From UBA2040 sp002384725 (lineage in GTDB: Bacteria > Bacteroidota > Bacteroidia > Flavobacteriales_D > Crocinitomicaceae), in contig CAWUXE010000013.1 of the NCBI GenBank assembly GCA_963926475.1, positions 10,868 through 74,867 of the forward strand: a stretch of DNA of 64,000 nucleotides. The letters are read 5' to 3'. Under the pieces are notes generated by a model. It ran no database searches. It saw nothing but the letters and a program-made list of their open reading frames with translations, and was not told where the DNA came from. The position numbers and the translations under genes are program-made. Positions 40,104-49,557 of the stretch are shown in pieces; the stretch's first letter is position 1; each line of letters starts with the position of its first letter.

Positions 40104-42473
40104 TTATTCTTTTTTGTCGTCTTCTTTCACAGGAGGTGGGGGCATGTCTTCTTCCATCTCTTCTATTATTTCTTCATCATAATCTAGACCTTCCTCGTCT
40201 TCCACTTCCACTTTAGTATCTAAAAGCTTACTGAATTGTTTTTTGATTTCACTTTTTGATCCACCTTTTTTGAACACGGTGTTTTTCTGTAAATTAATCT
40301 CATGCGCCTTGGGGTCCAGGATTAGAATATACATACTTGCATTTGGTTTTTTCTTGAATATACGTTTGATAAGTGTTTTCAGAGAAGGCTTTCTAAAGCT
40401 AATGTCATATTCGGCCTCTTTGAGATTATTCACCAAAGAAACGAATATAATTTTTCTGTTCTCTTGGTCTTTTTCTAACTTATCCAGTTCCGTATAATCA
40501 ACTGGGAAGGCATCGTAGCGATTGTATCTGTTAAGTTGCTCAATCAAATCAACATACAAACACTTTTGATTAAAGCTTTCTGTCGTTAAAGTGCCCATGT
40601 TTCCTTTTCCAAGAATGGAAGAGTTGATGTTTCGCTCCTGGGCAACTTCCTTTATGGCATCTGAGAAAGTGGCCAATAATTTCTCCGATTTCTTGGACTC
40701 AATTTGTTTAGCTTCATAATGAGCCACAAAAGGGTCGATTATTATGATTGTAGACAATTCAACTGGCTCACCAAATAAATCACCATTTTTCTCTTCTCTT
40801 TTTCGCTCTTTCTTTAAGGCTCTTTTTTCTTTTCGAGATAAGCCATAATCGTCTTCGTAGTCATAATAAAAATCATTAAATTCATCATCTGGTATGAAGT
40901 CCTTGAACTTTTCATTGAGTGCAATAAACTCTTCGTTCGTAATCAAGTCAGAAATATTGTATTTGTAGTAATTCGTGCTGTCCAAAATGGCGATTTTTTC
41001 AGCTACTTTTCGCTTGCTTCGAATTTTTTGATATTTCGTTAAATTCTCTATTTCTTCATCGGTAAATACTTTAGGTTTTAATGAGTCAGCTTCTTCTGCA
41101 TTTTTTACACATTCATAGTAGGTAACATCAGAAAAATCTTCTAACTCAAATTCGAGATTGATGACCAATTCTTTCGCTGTTCGTTTCCAAAGTTCTTGTA
41201 TTTCAGGATCTTCTGGGTATTTGGCTCTGCTGTCTTCAACGACTCTCATTGCCAAGGTTGCAATTTCTATCCCTTTGATGTTTTCAAGAAAAACTTGGAA
41301 CTTGGCAATTTCGCCTTCATATCCGAAATCTTCATCGTAATACTCGTATTCATCGTAATACTCGTATTCATAATCATCGTAATCATTCGTAAAACTGCCG
41401 TATTGCTGAGAAAGTCCGTACCACGCTTGACACTTCATTCTTGTCAAATATTTTGATTCTGGATACTTTCTTTCTAAAACAAAAATGGTATAAATCGCCT
41501 GATCATAACTTTTGTCCAACATATCATCGCGCAAGCGCTCAAAACGGGTAATGGTTCTGACATAATTCAAACGCTCTGTACCCAATAAATTGTTTTCTTC
41601 GCCCCAATTTTCTAGCGTATCTGCTGTTTCTAAAGCTTTCCTTTTTCTTCTTTTAATGTTAGGGTGTGTACTGCGTCTATCATCGTAATTTTCGTCTAGC
41701 TTAATTTCATATTGTTCTGTTGGAAATTTCTTCTTTGGAATGTCACAAATACTCGAATTAAAATACGTTTCAGGAAAAGGAATTTCATCTATCGGCAAAT
41801 ACGAATAGGCAAGCACATCAAAAAGGGTGGTCATATTCTCTTTTCCATAACCTGCTTTCAAATACAAATCAATTCCTTTTGTATCTGCTTCAAATTCCTT
41901 ATCTTGTGAGTAAACACTCATTTCTTGCATCTTTCGAATGACATCTTCTTTTTGTGAAAACTCAAACCATTCCATTGTATGTTTTTCTGTGAAATGTACT
42001 ATTTCATGGGCCAAAACATACGCCAATTCTGCTTCGCTGGTGATTTGAGAAATCAAACCTGTTGTAACCAAAATAATGCCTTGGTCGGTAGAAAGCGCGT
42101 TGGTAATATTTGATTTCACAGTATAAAAACGAAGTTTAGCGAATAATTCTGGGTCATCTTTCAGCAAAATTTCGGCAACATCAGAGACGTATTGTGAGAT
42201 TTCGTCACCATAAATTACTTTACCTGATTGCAGGAGTTCGTCAACCGACATATGTATTCTTTCCGTGAATTCTTTTTGCTCTTCATTCGTGAAATTTTCA
42301 CGCCGTGTAGCTAAATCCGCTTGTATTTTAGAAAGTGTACTCGTGTTGAAATCTTTCGGGATTTCGCCTTGAGACCGCAAGGTTTTATAATTGTCGAAAT
42401 CACGTTTTTGTGCATTACTTAAAAAGGTAAGTAGCAAGAAAATCAAGAGTGTGGTATAGTGGTGTAGATTCAA
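40104..42473 (-). CDS. M48 family zinc metalloprotease with long acidic C-terminal extension
   Basis: The 789 residues start at a TTG with a signal peptide (LLIFLLLTFLSNAQ); no upstream ATG is available. The peptidase domain (about 75-215) has HEIVH (156-160) and the third-ligand region KEFEADTKG (192-200), so it should be active in the periplasm or as a lipid-free envelope protein. After residue 320 comes a region of no known family, including an acidic Tyr-rich tract (near 375-398, coded by an 18-bp tandem repeat) and an end very rich in Asp and Glu (EEMEEDMPPPPVKEDDKKE). A broken copy of the same family lies directly downstream. BepA/Oma1-like quality control is plausible. Confidence 0.88.
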   Translation of the reverse strand: MNLHHYTTLLIFLLLTFLSNAQKRDFDNYKTLRSQGEIPKDFNTSTLSKIQADLATRRENFTNEEQKEFTERIHMSVDELLQSGKVIYGDEISQYVSDVAEILLKDDPELFAKLRFYTVKSNITNALSTDQGIILVTTGLISQITSEAELAYVLAHEIVHFTEKHTMEWFEFSQKEDVIRKMQEMSVYSQDKEFEADTKGIDLYLKAGYGKENMTTLFDVLAYSYLPIDEIPFPETYFNSSICDIPKKKFPTEQYEIKLDENYDDRRSTHPNIKRRKRKALETADTLENWGEENNLLGTERLNYVRTITRFERLRDDMLDKSYDQAIYTIFVLERKYPESKYLTRMKCQAWYGLSQQYGSFTNDYDDYEYEYYDEYEYYDEDFGYEGEIAKFQVFLENIKGIEIATLAMRVVEDSRAKYPEDPEIQELWKRTAKELVINLEFELEDFSDVTYYECVKNAEEADSLKPKVFTDEEIENLTKYQKIRSKRKVAEKIAILDSTNYYKYNISDLITNEEFIALNEKFKDFIPDDEFNDFYYDYEDDYGLSRKEKRALKKERKREEKNGDLFGEPVELSTIIIIDPFVAHYEAKQIESKKSEKLLATFSDAIKEVAQERNINSSILGKGNMGTLTTESFNQKCLYVDLIEQLNRYNRYDAFPVDYTELDKLEKDQENRKIIFVSLVNNLKEAEYDISFRKPSLKTLIKRIFKKKPNASMYILILDPKAHEINLQKNTVFKKGGSKSEIKKQFSKLLDTKVEVEDEEGLDYDEEIIEEMEEDMPPPPVKEDDKKE
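41334..41369. repeat. 18-bp tandem repeat inside the M48 protease gene
   Basis: ATCGTAATACTCGTATTC occurs twice in direct tandem (41334-41351 and 41352-41369), and a partial third copy follows. On the coding strand it gives the repeated peptide EYEYYD. Copy-number change would alter the protein by six residues without a frameshift. Confidence 0.8.
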
Positions 42474-42491
42474 ATTAATTAATTCTTTTTG

Positions 42492-43265
42492 TTAGTGTAG
42501 ATTTTCTGGTATGGAGCAAACCGGAATGGGGTTCATTTTATGTTTATTGGCTGAATTATGGGATCGATAGATTTTTAGAACCTCAATTTGACGTTCGTTT
42601 AAACCTTTGTCACTTCCTGTATACTCCATTGCCCATTCCAATTCTGGATACGAGGCGCCAATTTGATCTTCGTCACTTCTCCCATCTTCCCATAGTCCGT
42701 CAGTGGGTTTGGCGTCAATAATTTCTTGAATGACACCTATTTCTCTCCCCAGCGACCACACTTCTGTTTTCATGAGATCAGCAATTGGACTTAAGTCAAC
42801 CCCTCCGTCCCCATACTTTGTATAGAACCCAACGCCAAAATCCTCTACTTTATTTCCCGTGCCGGCAACTAAACATGAATTTGATTGTGAAACAGCATAT
42901 AGCGTCAACATTCTTAACCGTGAACGTGTATTGGCCATAGCTAAATGATTATTCACTATGGAAGACGGTAAATCATTTTCCAATTGTGTAAAGCTTTGGG
43001 TCAAATCAATTTCCATTTCCTCCACATTCGGATACATGTTCTTCATGTGACGGATATGATTCTTCGCTCTGCCATGTTCAGCAATGGTTTGCCGAATGGG
43101 CATCGAAAGAAGAATTGTTTTTTTTCCTGTTAAGGCACACAAAGTTGAGGTAACCGCTGAATCAATACCACCAGATATTCCGATTACAAAGCCTTCCACT
43201 TTCGCAGAAACCGCGTATTCGGTCAACCAATTTGTTATATGATTAGCAACCTTCTCGAAATTCAT
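42492..43265 (-). CDS. nadE: NAD synthetase (ammonia-dependent type)
   Basis: NadE makes NAD from nicotinic acid adenine dinucleotide, ATP and ammonia. The 257 residues have the ATP-pyrophosphatase P-loop SGGIDS (31-36). Family segments SRLRMLTLYAVSQSNSCLVAGTGNKVED, YTKYGDGGVDLSPIADLMKTEVW and PTDGLWEDGRSDEDQIGASY are present. There is no N-terminal glutaminase domain, so it depends on free ammonia. The C-terminus HKMNPIPVCSIP is common in Bacteroidota. nadE, gldB and gldC stand close together in flavobacteria, as here. Confidence 0.96.
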   Translation of the reverse strand: MNFEKVANHITNWLTEYAVSAKVEGFVIGISGGIDSAVTSTLCALTGKKTILLSMPIRQTIAEHGRAKNHIRHMKNMYPNVEEMEIDLTQSFTQLENDLPSSIVNNHLAMANTRSRLRMLTLYAVSQSNSCLVAGTGNKVEDFGVGFYTKYGDGGVDLSPIADLMKTEVWSLGREIGVIQEIIDAKPTDGLWEDGRSDEDQIGASYPELEWAMEYTGSDKGLNERQIEVLKIYRSHNSANKHKMNPIPVCSIPENLH

Positions 43266-43270
43266 TATTT

Positions 43271-44077
43271 TTAGAATAAAACGCTCACTTTAAATAACAA
43301 TTGACTTTGGGTCATGTTGTTAGAATAATAGTCGCGAGTTGGTGATGTGAGATTGTAGAGTGTTCTATTTTCTTCTTTCGCTTGGTTGTAAATAGGAACA
43401 AAACCATAGTAATATCCTAACTCAGCGCAAAGAGCAGTAGATCCTGAGAAATTCCATTCTGTACCAAAAGCAATTCCAGCCGAAGAACGAATTGGAATCA
43501 TGTCTCTTGAAGCTTCCATGTTGCTGTTATCAGCAGCTACTGGTGTTCCAGATTCTAAATTATTATCAAAAGTAAATCCTTGGTCGTTGATTTTGTTACC
43601 CAGTAAAAAGCTAGTTCTCAAACCAAATTTAGCCGTATATTTAAAATCACCAAAGTATTTTGTGCTAAAGGCAAGCATAGTTGGCAAAGTCAAGTAAACG
43701 GGTTTTTGTTTTCTCTCTGTCCAATTGTACAATGTTGACGTACCTTGAACGGCATCTTTATTTAATTCAATTTCCGAATCACCATCATACTCATAATAGC
43801 TTTTTCCAAAATCTGCTGAAGACTTGATTTTATTTGTTTCAAAAGAAATATCGAGTCCAGTAGAAAAAGCGATTGTGTTGCTAAGGTCATAATTAGCAAC
43901 CAAACCAATGCAGAATACAGATCCAACGCCATTCACCTCCATGCGTTTTGTAGCAGCTTTATTTAGGTTTAGTCCTGTAGTTATGCCAACTCCAGCATTA
44001 AATTTCTTATCTGAATCGGGTTGAGCGAATGCAGTTCCTGAAATTGCGATTAAAGAAAGTAAGATGTATTTTTGCAT
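43271..44077 (-). CDS. Outer-membrane beta-barrel protein, unknown function
   Basis: The 268 residues begin with a signal peptide (MQKYILLSLIAISGTAFAQ). The rest looks like an eight- to ten-strand barrel of the PorT/OmpW-like kind: GVGITTGLNLNKAATKRM, IGLVANYDLSNTIAFSTGLD, YLTLPTMLAFSTKYF, TAKFGLRTSFLLGN, and a C-terminal strand ending in Phe (QLLFKVSVLF), the usual signal for outer-membrane insertion. It lies 5 bp upstream of nadE in the same direction and is divergent from gldB. A PorT-type role in the T9SS is possible but not shown. Confidence 0.82.
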   Translation of the reverse strand: MQKYILLSLIAISGTAFAQPDSDKKFNAGVGITTGLNLNKAATKRMEVNGVGSVFCIGLVANYDLSNTIAFSTGLDISFETNKIKSSADFGKSYYEYDGDSEIELNKDAVQGTSTLYNWTERKQKPVYLTLPTMLAFSTKYFGDFKYTAKFGLRTSFLLGNKINDQGFTFDNNLESGTPVAADNSNMEASRDMIPIRSSAGIAFGTEWNFSGSTALCAELGYYYGFVPIYNQAKEENRTLYNLTSPTRDYYSNNMTQSQLLFKVSVLF

Positions 44078-44157
44078 AGTATTTTTTAATTAGCTACTAA
44101 AATTAAGAAGAAAACCTCACTTTTGGTTAATTTTGACTGAAATATTAATCATTAAAA

Positions 44158-45165
44158 ATGTCAATACAGAAGGGTTTTGGAGCAATCGCACTCCTAATAG
44201 TGTTTTTATCGTGTAAAGGAGATCCTCTTGACATAGATTCGTCTAAGTTAAAGGTGGATATAGCTTATTACAACATGGATTCCATATTTGTGCATTCGAC
44301 ACCTGAAGAATTGGTAAATTGGAACAAAAGGTTTAAAGCCGAAATTAATGATGCATACATGTACGAATTGGGTGTTGGACTTCGCCTGGAAAACGATGAT
44401 GACAGCACGATTTTAGTCAACATAGCTAATTTTGCATCGGATACTTTTATGTTGAAATTCGAGAAGAGAATCCAAGAGAAATTTCCCAATTTATTTGAGA
44501 AACACCGAACTATAGCGTTAGGATTTCGCAATTTGAAATATCATTTCCCGAAGTTGAAAATACCGCAGTCTATCATTTTTGCCAATACAGTTTTCCAAAG
44601 TAGCGCTTTTGCCACGCAGGAAGACCTGATGATTGGAGTAGAAAGATATTTGGGACACGATGATGATTTGATTCAAAGTTTGCCTTCGCAATATTATTAC
44701 GAATGGATCAAAGAAGGTTTTGAAGAAAAATATATGGAACGAGATGCAGTAGCCAATTGGGTGATAACGCATTTGGTCATTATGGAAGAGGGAAATTTGG
44801 CGGAAAACATGATCAATTGGGGTAAGATTCTATATTTCACAGAAGCGGCTTTCCCAGATAAATCAGACCATCTAATCATTCGTTATTCACCAGAAGATTT
44901 AAATTGGGCGAACGAAAATGAAGCCTCCTTTTGGAAATATTTGAAAAAGGAGAAAATGTTATTCAATACAGACCAAGACGAGTCTATCAATATGTTGGCT
45001 CCAGGACCTTTTACAGCTGGTTTACCCGAAAAAGGCCCCGATCGTTTGGGACAATTCTTAGGGTGGAAAATAGTCCGAAGTTTTATGGACAAAAATGAAA
45101 TCACCTTAGAACAGTTGTTAAACACGAAATACAATAAAATTTTAACGGCCTACGAAATAGATTAA
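44158..45165 (+). CDS. gldB: Gliding motility lipoprotein GldB
   Basis: GldB is a lipoprotein required for gliding and stability of other Gld proteins in Flavobacterium; its exact role is not established. The 335 residues have a lipoprotein signal (LIVFLSCKGD, Cys19) and the family pattern DIAYYNMDSIFVHSTPEEL, KFPNLFEKHRTIALGFRNLK, KIPQSIIFANTVFQSSAF, IGVERYLG, and the closing PGPFTAGLPEKGPDRLGQFL with GWKIVRSFM. The predicted substrate-like fold resembles a zinc-less DUF2268-type peptidase. gldC follows after 5 bp. Confidence 0.93.
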   Translation: MSIQKGFGAIALLIVFLSCKGDPLDIDSSKLKVDIAYYNMDSIFVHSTPEELVNWNKRFKAEINDAYMYELGVGLRLENDDDSTILVNIANFASDTFMLKFEKRIQEKFPNLFEKHRTIALGFRNLKYHFPKLKIPQSIIFANTVFQSSAFATQEDLMIGVERYLGHDDDLIQSLPSQYYYEWIKEGFEEKYMERDAVANWVITHLVIMEEGNLAENMINWGKILYFTEAAFPDKSDHLIIRYSPEDLNWANENEASFWKYLKKEKMLFNTDQDESINMLAPGPFTAGLPEKGPDRLGQFLGWKIVRSFMDKNEITLEQLLNTKYNKILTAYEID

Positions 45166-45170
45166 AAAAG

Positions 45171-45515
45171 ATGAGCGATACGATTAAAAGCACTTCAGAA
45201 ATAAAAATCCAAATTGGATTGGATGAGAATAATTTACCCGTTGCGATGAAATGGGATGCTCCGGATGGAGGTGTAAAAAATGAGGAGGCGAAAGGAATGA
45301 TGTTGGCATTGTGGAATGCGAAAGAGAAGAATACCATGAAAATGGATCTTTGGACAAAAGACCTTTCTATTGAAGAAATGAAACAGTTTTTTCATCAAAC
45401 ATTGCTGACAATGGCAGATACTTTTGAGAAAGCTACGGGTGAAGCAAAGATTACCGCTGATTTGAGAGATTATTGTTATCACTTTGCGGAAAAAATGAAC
45501 ATCCTACCAGAATAA
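45171..45515 (+). CDS. gldC: Gliding motility protein GldC
   Basis: GldC is a small soluble protein found next to gldB in most flavobacteria; mutants lose or reduce gliding. The 114 residues match the family: TSEIKIQIGLDENNLPVAMK, DAPDGG, EEAKGMMLALWNAKEKNTMK and IDLWTKDLS-type segment MDLWTKDLSIEEMKQFFHQT. There is no signal peptide, so it is cytoplasmic. gldB ends 5 bp upstream and the DUF2797 gene starts with the base after its stop, so the three are one transcript. Confidence 0.95.
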   Translation: MSDTIKSTSEIKIQIGLDENNLPVAMKWDAPDGGVKNEEAKGMMLALWNAKEKNTMKMDLWTKDLSIEEMKQFFHQTLLTMADTFEKATGEAKITADLRDYCYHFAEKMNILPE

Positions 45516-46301
45516 ATGAAGGGTATTTTACATAAAATGAATGTTGACCTAAAAGATCAGGTGCAATACTCCTTGATTTGGAATGGAGGATTGGCCATGA
45601 ATGATTTTATAGGAAAGGAAATTCGACTTGAGTATGATGGTAAGATTGTTTGTCAAAATTGTAGCAAGCAAACGAAAAAGTCGTTTGGCGAAGGTTTTTG
45701 TTATCCTTGCTTTATTTCTGCTCCACAAGCTGCTGAGTGTATTATTCGTCCTGAATTGTGCAGAGCACATTTGGGCGAAGGTAGAGACGTGGAATGGGAG
45801 AAAAAACACCACAATCAGCCACATGTGGTTTATTTGGCTGCAAGCGATAGAGTGAAAGTAGGTGTCACCAGATCAATGAATGTGCCTAGCAGATGGATCG
45901 ATCAAGGAGCGATGGAAGCAATTCGAATTGCTGAAACGCCAAATCGGTATGAAGCAGGACGTTTAGAAGTGGAATTAAAAGCGATGTTTGCGGATAAAAC
46001 GAATTGGCAACGTATGCTCAAAAATGAGTTCGACGGTGACATTGATTTAGAAGAAGAGAAGTGGTCTTTGCACGAGCAATTACCGTCAGATTTGACCGAA
46101 TATTTTTCCGAGAATGATGAAATTATTTCGATTAATTATCCTGTTTTGGAATACCCAACTAAAGTGAAGAGTATGTCATTTGACAAAACACCACTAGTGG
46201 AAGGGAAGCTGATGGGAATCAAAGGTCAATATCTGCTTTTTGATGAAGGTCGTGTTTTGAACATCCGCAAACATACAGGTTATGAAATTGAAATATCTTA
46301 A
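45516..46301 (+). CDS. DUF2797 family protein with zinc-type cysteines and GIY-YIG-like segment
   Basis: The 261-residue protein belongs to the DUF2797 family. Residues 40-90 carry paired cysteines (CQNCSKQTKKSFGEGFCYPC and AAECIIRPELC) likely to bind zinc. The next part (about 108-150, PHVVYLAASDRVKVGVTRS, SRWIDQGAMEAIRIAETPNR, YEAGRLE) resembles the GIY-YIG nuclease core, with Val-Val-Tyr-Leu in place of GIY. No catalytic role is established. It starts one base after the gldC stop and overlaps the following Kelch gene by 20 bp. A link to gliding is only suggested by position. Confidence 0.85.
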   Translation: MKGILHKMNVDLKDQVQYSLIWNGGLAMNDFIGKEIRLEYDGKIVCQNCSKQTKKSFGEGFCYPCFISAPQAAECIIRPELCRAHLGEGRDVEWEKKHHNQPHVVYLAASDRVKVGVTRSMNVPSRWIDQGAMEAIRIAETPNRYEAGRLEVELKAMFADKTNWQRMLKNEFDGDIDLEEEKWSLHEQLPSDLTEYFSENDEIISINYPVLEYPTKVKSMSFDKTPLVEGKLMGIKGQYLLFDEGRVLNIRKHTGYEIEIS

Positions 46302-47571
46302 TTTACTTTTTCTTCTTTTTGTTTTTGGAAGTGCCCAAAGTCAGTTTCAATGGAATTGGACACAAATGGCGAACATGCCGATGCGCACTTCTAATAATGC
46401 TGTTGCATCTTTCAATTCAATAACCGGGCAAAGTTATCTGTATTCTTTTGGCGGAATAGACAGTACAAAAACCAGTTCTGGAATACACCAACGAACTTTT
46501 TCAATGAATTTCTTGTCGAATTCATGGACGGAAATTGCTCCTTTACCAGATACTTTAGGTAAAATTGCCATGGGCGCGAATTGCATCGGTGGAAAAATTT
46601 ATATTATTGGTGGGTATCATGTTTTTCCGAATGGAAATGAAATTTCATCCAATAAAGTGCATGTATTCAATCCAAATTTGGAAGTTTTTGAAGCAGACGG
46701 AGCACCAATTCCAGTTCCTATTGATGACCACGTTCAATGTGTTTACAAAGACAGCCTAATTTTTGTGGTCACGGGCTGGTCGAATACAACAAACAAGGCA
46801 GATGTTCAAATTTACGATCCTACTTTGAATCAATGGACGGCAGGAACTTCGGTGCCGAATAATTTTAATTACAAAGCATTTGGAGCATCCGGTTATATCA
46901 TCGGTGACACCCTTTACTATTTTGGGGGTGTGACATCGGCTTCTAGTTTTATTGCAAGAGATTATATGCGAAAAGGATATATCAATCCAAATGACCCAAC
47001 TGATATTACGTGGTCGACAATGACACCTGCTCCAGGCGGTACTGGTTATCGAAGTGCCTGCAGTGCGAGCGGTCAGACGGTGTTTTGGATCGGTGGTGCG
47101 TCGGTAGGATATAATTTCGACGGAATTGCCTACAATGGCTCTGGCGGTGTTCAACCGGACACGAGAATTCTACATTTGAATTCGCCATCTAACTCTTATC
47201 AAAACAATGCATCAGAACCTTTTGGCGTGATGGATTTGCGAGGAATTGGCGAATTGGGATCTGGTCGATGGTTGATTTGTGGTGGAATGGATAGTAATCA
47301 AGTGGTGACGAATCGTGCTTTTTTATTGACGAGCCCAAGCTTGAATTTAAAGGAGGAGAAATTAAAAGAAACTTTTTTTATCAGCTACACGGAGATTGGC
47401 GTAAATGTTCACAGCAAAGAATTGATGAATTATCAGTTAGTTTCAATGGATGGTAAAACGGTGAAAACAATTTCTTTAACAGAAAACTGGGAGATTCCAT
47501 TTGGAGATTTCCCTGGCGGAGTATACTTTATTCAGACTGACAATTATAGTCAAAAAATCATTTTAAACTAA
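46282..47571 (+). CDS. Secreted Kelch-repeat protein, probable T9SS cargo
   Basis: The 429 residues start with a signal peptide (MKLKYLNLLFLLFVFGSAQSQ). They then show Kelch-type beta-propeller repeats: SYLYSFGGIDSTKTSSG, KIYIIGGYHVFPNGNE, LIFVVTGWSNTTNKAD, LYYFGGVTSASSF, VFWIGGASVGY, RWLICGGMDSN, most with the double Gly and spaced Tyr/Trp of the fold. The last 75 residues end in a type A sorting-domain pattern (QLVSMDGKTV, then FPGGVYFIQTDNYSQKIILN), though the usual YPNP start is missing. It overlaps DUF2797 by 20 bp and is followed by trmB after 3 bp. Confidence 0.85.
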   Translation: MKLKYLNLLFLLFVFGSAQSQFQWNWTQMANMPMRTSNNAVASFNSITGQSYLYSFGGIDSTKTSSGIHQRTFSMNFLSNSWTEIAPLPDTLGKIAMGANCIGGKIYIIGGYHVFPNGNEISSNKVHVFNPNLEVFEADGAPIPVPIDDHVQCVYKDSLIFVVTGWSNTTNKADVQIYDPTLNQWTAGTSVPNNFNYKAFGASGYIIGDTLYYFGGVTSASSFIARDYMRKGYINPNDPTDITWSTMTPAPGGTGYRSACSASGQTVFWIGGASVGYNFDGIAYNGSGGVQPDTRILHLNSPSNSYQNNASEPFGVMDLRGIGELGSGRWLICGGMDSNQVVTNRAFLLTSPSLNLKEEKLKETFFISYTEIGVNVHSKELMNYQLVSMDGKTVKTISLTENWEIPFGDFPGGVYFIQTDNYSQKIILN

Positions 47572-47574
47572 GTT

Positions 47575-48240
47575 TTGGGAAAAGACAAATTAAGACGTTT
47601 CGCAGCAGTTAAAGATTATCCAAATTTCTTTGAGCCAACCATCGGCGAAGTTTCAGAAATGAAAGGTAAATGGAAAGAACATTTTGGAAATGACCATCCA
47701 ATTACCTTGGAATTGGGTTGTGGAAAAGGAGAATACTCCGTCGGATTAGCAAAAAATTTTCCTGACAGGAACTTCATTGGGGTGGACATCAAAGGTAGTC
47801 GAATGTTTATAGGCGCTACTGAAGCCTTGGGAAACGAAATGGACAATGTGGCGTTTTGCCGTACGAAAATCGATTTTATTCAAGACAGTTTCGCCGAAAA
47901 TGAAATTGACGAAATTTGGTTGACTTTTTCTGATCCTCAGCCTAAAAAACCGAACAAACGATTGACTTCTTGGCGATTCATTGACAAATACCGAAAGTTG
48001 TTGAAGCCCGGTGGAATCATTCACTTAAAAACAGACAGTGATTTGTTGTTTGAATTCACTACGGAAGAAATTAAGGAACGTGAATACGAACCGCTTTTGA
48101 TAACATGGGATTTGTACAACGATCTTTCGGACGACATTGATCAAGTAACACGCGATATTTTTCATATTAAAACGCATTACGAAAAACTCTTTACCGAAAG
48201 AGGAAGCGTGATAAAGTATTGTAAGTTTAAGGTGTCGTAA
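47575..48240 (+). CDS. trmB: tRNA (guanine-N7-)-methyltransferase
   Basis: TrmB methylates G46 in the tRNA variable loop. The 221 residues begin at a TTG start (MGKDKLRRFAAVKDYPNFFE, the family N-terminus), 3 bp after the Kelch gene; no ATG is available upstream. The SAM-binding motif is ELGCGKGEYSVGLAKNF with VDIKGSRM following. FSDPQPKKPNKRLTSWRFID and HLKTDSDLLFEFTTEE are characteristic. The length is normal and there are no changed catalytic residues. Confidence 0.96.
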   Translation: MGKDKLRRFAAVKDYPNFFEPTIGEVSEMKGKWKEHFGNDHPITLELGCGKGEYSVGLAKNFPDRNFIGVDIKGSRMFIGATEALGNEMDNVAFCRTKIDFIQDSFAENEIDEIWLTFSDPQPKKPNKRLTSWRFIDKYRKLLKPGGIIHLKTDSDLLFEFTTEEIKEREYEPLLITWDLYNDLSDDIDQVTRDIFHIKTHYEKLFTERGSVIKYCKFKVS

Positions 48241-48253
48241 AAACGAAATTATC

Positions 48254-49477
48254 TTACGCCACTTTCAGTTTCGCCACTTTCGATTTCGAGAAATGATCAC
48301 GAGCATATTCTAATGTTACTTTGTATGTTTTAATATCGCTTGAAGGCAATTCAAACATAGCTTCGGTAAGTATTGCTTCACAAATGGAACGAAGACCACG
48401 AGCTCCTAATTTGAATTCAATCGCTTTTTCAACAATGAAATCTAATACAGGACCATCGAAGGTCAATTGAATTCCATCGATATCAAACAATTTCAAATAC
48501 TGTTTCACCAAAGCATTTTTGGGCTCCGTCAAAATTCGTTTTAAACTTTCAGCATCCAATGGTTCCAAGTACGTTAAAACTGGGAAACGACCAATCAATT
48601 CGGGAATCAAACCAAAAGTCTTGATGTCCGTTGGATTTACGTATCTCAGCATTCCTTCACCATCCACTCGTTCTTCATCGTTGGATGAGAACCCGATAGT
48701 TTGGCGGTTTACACGAGAAGCAATAATTCTTTCAATGCCATCAAATGCACCTCCACAAACGAAAAGGATGTTTCGGGTATCGATTTGAATCATTTTTTGC
48801 TCTGGGTGTTTTCTTCCTCCTTGCGGCGGAACATTCACTACCGTTCCTTCCAATAATTTCAATAAGGCTTGTTGCACTCCTTCACCCGAAACATCACGTG
48901 TGATAGAAGGGTTGTCGCTTTTACGCGCAATTTTATCAATCTCATCGATGAAAACAATTCCGTTTTGTGCTGCTTCTACGTTGTAATCTGCTGTTTGAAG
49001 TAAACGTGACAAAATGCTTTCAACGTCTTCACCCACATAACCCGCTTCCGTTAGCACGGTAGCATCGGCAATACAAAATGGAACGTTCAACATTTTCGCA
49101 ATGGTCTTTGCCAATAATGTTTTACCCGTACCCGTTCTTCCAACAAGAATTACATTCGATTTTTCAATTTCTATATCGTCTTTCTTAACAGGTTGATTCA
49201 AACGTTTGTAATGATTGTAAACAGCAACAGAAAGTACTTTTTTCGCATCCAATTGACCGATAACATACTCATCGAGTTTGTCCATGATTTCCATTGGCTT
49301 CAGTATGTTGACAGGATGAGCGGCACTTTGCTCACGACTGTTCATTTCTTCTTCTTGAATGATATTGTGCGCTTGCGTAATGCAGTTATTGCAAATATGC
49401 CCAGTTACACCAGCGATTAACAATTCGACATCTTCACGACTTTTTCCACAGAATGAACAACTTGTATCTTTTTTCAC
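48254..49477 (-). CDS. clpX: ATP-dependent Clp protease ATP-binding subunit ClpX
   Basis: ClpX is the AAA+ unfoldase that feeds ClpP. I start at a GTG at 49477 (VKKDTSCSFCGK, 407 residues): the frame stays open to 49552, but a promoter with TACTTTTG at 49521-49528 lies inside that extension. The zinc-binding domain has C7, C10, C29 and C32 (CSFC, CNNC). The AAA+ domain shows Walker A GRTGTGKT, the pore-loop YVG in EAGYVGEDVES, Walker B VFIDEIDKI, and SDNPSITRDVSGEGVQQALL. clpP lies directly upstream behind its own terminator. Confidence 0.96.
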   Translation of the reverse strand: MKKDTSCSFCGKSREDVELLIAGVTGHICNNCITQAHNIIQEEEMNSREQSAAHPVNILKPMEIMDKLDEYVIGQLDAKKVLSVAVYNHYKRLNQPVKKDDIEIEKSNVILVGRTGTGKTLLAKTIAKMLNVPFCIADATVLTEAGYVGEDVESILSRLLQTADYNVEAAQNGIVFIDEIDKIARKSDNPSITRDVSGEGVQQALLKLLEGTVVNVPPQGGRKHPEQKMIQIDTRNILFVCGGAFDGIERIIASRVNRQTIGFSSNDEERVDGEGMLRYVNPTDIKTFGLIPELIGRFPVLTYLEPLDAESLKRILTEPKNALVKQYLKLFDIDGIQLTFDGPVLDFIVEKAIEFKLGARGLRSICEAILTEAMFELPSSDIKTYKVTLEYARDHFSKSKVAKLKVA

Positions 49478-49520
49478 CTTATATTTTTTATGCTTGAACG
49501 CTTCCAAGACTAGTATCCCA

Positions 49521-49552
49521 CAAAAGTACGGATAAATAGGGGTGCGCACCAA
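49521..49552 (-). promoter_or_regulatory. Promoter of clpX (TTG-N21-TACTTTTG) with palindrome in the spacer
   Basis: On the minus strand TTG (49550-49552), exactly 21 bp and TACTTTTG (49521-49528). The spacer contains the perfect 10-bp palindrome GGTGCGCACC (49541-49550), touching the -33 box, a possible operator. The terminator of clpP lies immediately upstream. Confidence 0.7.
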
Positions 49553-49557
49553 ATGAA

